A stretch of 64,000 nucleotides of DNA from Rhynchopus euleeides (Eukaryota; Euglenozoa; Diplonemea; Diplonemida; Diplonemidae). The notes beneath the pieces were generated by a model. The model was not told where the DNA came from. It did no database searches and worked only from the letters and a program-made list of their open reading frames with translations. A program made the position numbers and the translations under genes. The stretch is taken from the NCBI GenBank assembly GCA_963210315.1, contig OY723249.1, forward strand, positions 434,001 through 498,000, read 5' to 3'. Shown one piece after another: positions 62,997-64,000 of the stretch (within the stretch, counting starts at the first letter, position 1; each line of letters starts with the position of its first letter).

Positions 62997-64000
62997 TCAC
63001 AGACCTGAGTAGAGATCTGCGACATTGTTCGTGGTCTGTCGGGAAACCTTCAGCACGGTTCCCGCTGGTTTGGAAGCCTTTGCAGAGGGTTTAGACGCAG
63101 GCTTCGACGCAGGCTTTGCCGCAGACTTCGTGCGGGGGACAGACGGGCGCCGGATAGAGTTCGACATGGTTGATGACACCGACGCCGAAAGCGACAGGCT
63201 CCCAGACATACTCCCACCCATGTTCAAAGCCCGGGTCGGCAACACCGGACGCCGCACGGAGCTCCCCAGTTGTGAGAGAGACATTGGATCCTCGTCCTCC
63301 GGAGGGGTGCCGTTCCGCCTCACCTCCGCTGGGGATATGCGCGACAGCGCAAGCTTCTTCCGGCTGTACACCGTCAGGGTGTAGGGCGACTCCTGCCCCT
63401 CCTTATGAGTCGTTGGGATGAGCGTCACCGGGAACTCCCGCACCCCCTTCAGCTCCAGCACAACCTCCGTCTGGTTGGAGAAGGCGGGTGTCGCCGGGCT
63501 GATCCGCCCCGAGCTGCCGTAGCCACCCTCCCCCACCCCCGAGGCACCGCCGTATGCCAACACCGTGATCTGATGCAGCCCGCGCACATCGGAGGGAGGG
63601 CGACCACTGCCAGGAACAGAGGTCTGCCGCAGCACAACATAGATGGAGACACCTGATGGTGACGCAGGCTCGGGGTGTTCGACGCGATACTGCGCATTCC
63701 TGTGGAACTGCGCGATGCCAGCGGAGGGGTGGAGGTTGGGTTCAGCCTCGGTGGGTTTAGCCCCTCGCTTCCCCCACACGCCAGAGGTGGAGAGGGTGCG
63801 GTAGTCCCGCATCTTGTCCGTCACGTCGGAAAGGCGCAGCGAAGGGATCCCCGAGACGAACGCCAGGGAGAACGGGAAGTTCTTCCCAGGCATCGGGGTC
63901 GAGGCAACCACCAGCGCATCCCTCCCTTCCTCCAGAACCTTCTGCACGATGGGGGTCAGGTCGTACGACGCGGTCCGCGTGTTGAAGAAGCTGTATGGAA
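62997..64000 (-). CDS. Calpain-like protein, C-terminal part (continues beyond the right edge)
   Basis: The frame is open from the stop at 62997 to the window edge; the in-window GTG at 63947 is not a start, because the frame continues upstream (SFFNTRTASYDLTPIVQ). About 334 residues are visible. They fit calpain domain III (the C2-like beta sandwich): FHRNAQYRVEHPE, VSIYVVLRQTS, LHQITVLAY, then FPVTLIPTTHKEGQESPYTL and TVYSRKKLALSRI. The tail is low complexity, rich in Ser, Lys, Ala and Pro (AKPASKPASKPSAKASKPAG). The protease core, if present, lies outside. Euglenozoans have expanded calpain-like families, many catalytically inactive and tied to the subpellicular or flagellar cytoskeleton, so activity cannot be judged here. 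Confidence 0.78.
   Translation of the reverse strand, partial: PYSFFNTRTASYDLTPIVQKVLEEGRDALVVASTPMPGKNFPFSLAFVSGIPSLRLSDVTDKMRDYRTLSTSGVWGKRGAKPTEAEPNLHPSAGIAQFHRNAQYRVEHPEPASPSGVSIYVVLRQTSVPGSGRPPSDVRGLHQITVLAYGGASGVGEGGYGSSGRISPATPAFSNQTEVVLELKGVREFPVTLIPTTHKEGQESPYTLTVYSRKKLALSRISPAEVRRNGTPPEDEDPMSLSQLGSSVRRPVLPTRALNMGGSMSGSLSLSASVSSTMSNSIRRPSVPRTKSAAKPASKPASKPSAKASKPAGTVLKVSRQTTNNVADLYSGL

Noticed and set aside
1-64000. Spliced-leader RNA gene
   Set aside because: I looked for a kinetoplastid/diplonemid-like leader (CAGTTTCTGTACT) and saw none on either strand.
1-64000. CRISPR array or bacterial operon features
   Set aside because: Repeats are transposon-derived and not regularly spaced. 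Introns, signal peptides, calpain and BILBO1 features show a eukaryotic nuclear sequence.

Overview
The window looks like nuclear DNA of a euglenozoan protist, most likely a diplonemid or a close relative. Three observations support this. (1) The protein at 16253-19256 matches BILBO1, the flagellar-pocket-collar protein known from trypanosomes: same N-terminal fold signature, then EF-hands, then a long coiled coil. (2) All seven host genes, and the one LINE, lie on the minus strand, as in kinetoplastid-type polycistronic units. (3) Two host genes are split by short conventional introns, almost all with a GTATGY donor, which argues against a kinetoplastid, where cis-introns are nearly absent. 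The species call is inference; the orientation and the introns are read directly.

Layout, in the direction of transcription (right to left): the C-terminal part of a calpain-like protein running off the right edge (62997-64000); a ubiquitin-like/DUF4246 putative dioxygenase (56271-58364); an STPGR (SHIPPO) repeat protein (53596-54456); a 5'-truncated LINE with RT and RNase H (46444-49759); a 3977-residue protein made of about 25 cyclic-nucleotide-binding-like domains (31060-42993); a giant secreted repeat protein of about 2500 residues whose frame shifts twice (22525-30134); BILBO1 in six exons (16253-19256); and a receptor kinase in four exons with a PQQ-propeller-like ectodomain (6634-9993). 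At least three products (BILBO1, STPGR, calpain-like) belong to families associated with the flagellum or subpellicular cytoskeleton. This is a loose theme, not an operon.

The spaces between genes (1-5 kb) are packed with non-autonomous DNA transposons, many with resolvable ends and target duplications. Five hAT-like elements (567-1191, 4660-5634, 10566-11961, 59711-60871, 60883-61562) have different terminal inverted repeats, yet all carry one or two copies of the same 60-bp hairpin module, always in the same orientation. TA-flanked foldback elements occur at 12678-13825 and 50353-51500 (1148 bp each, about three differences), 13828-14620, 51935-52283 and 60360-60827, several nested in or abutting one another. 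Older SINE-like fragments and long G or C homopolymers fill much of the rest.

The most unusual items are the 25-domain cyclic-nucleotide-binding array with a 263-bp internal sequence conversion, the hairpin module shared by hAT-like elements with unrelated ends, and an intron-bearing BILBO1 outside the classical kinetoplastids. No RNA gene or CRISPR array could be supported beyond one weak tRNA-like sequence.
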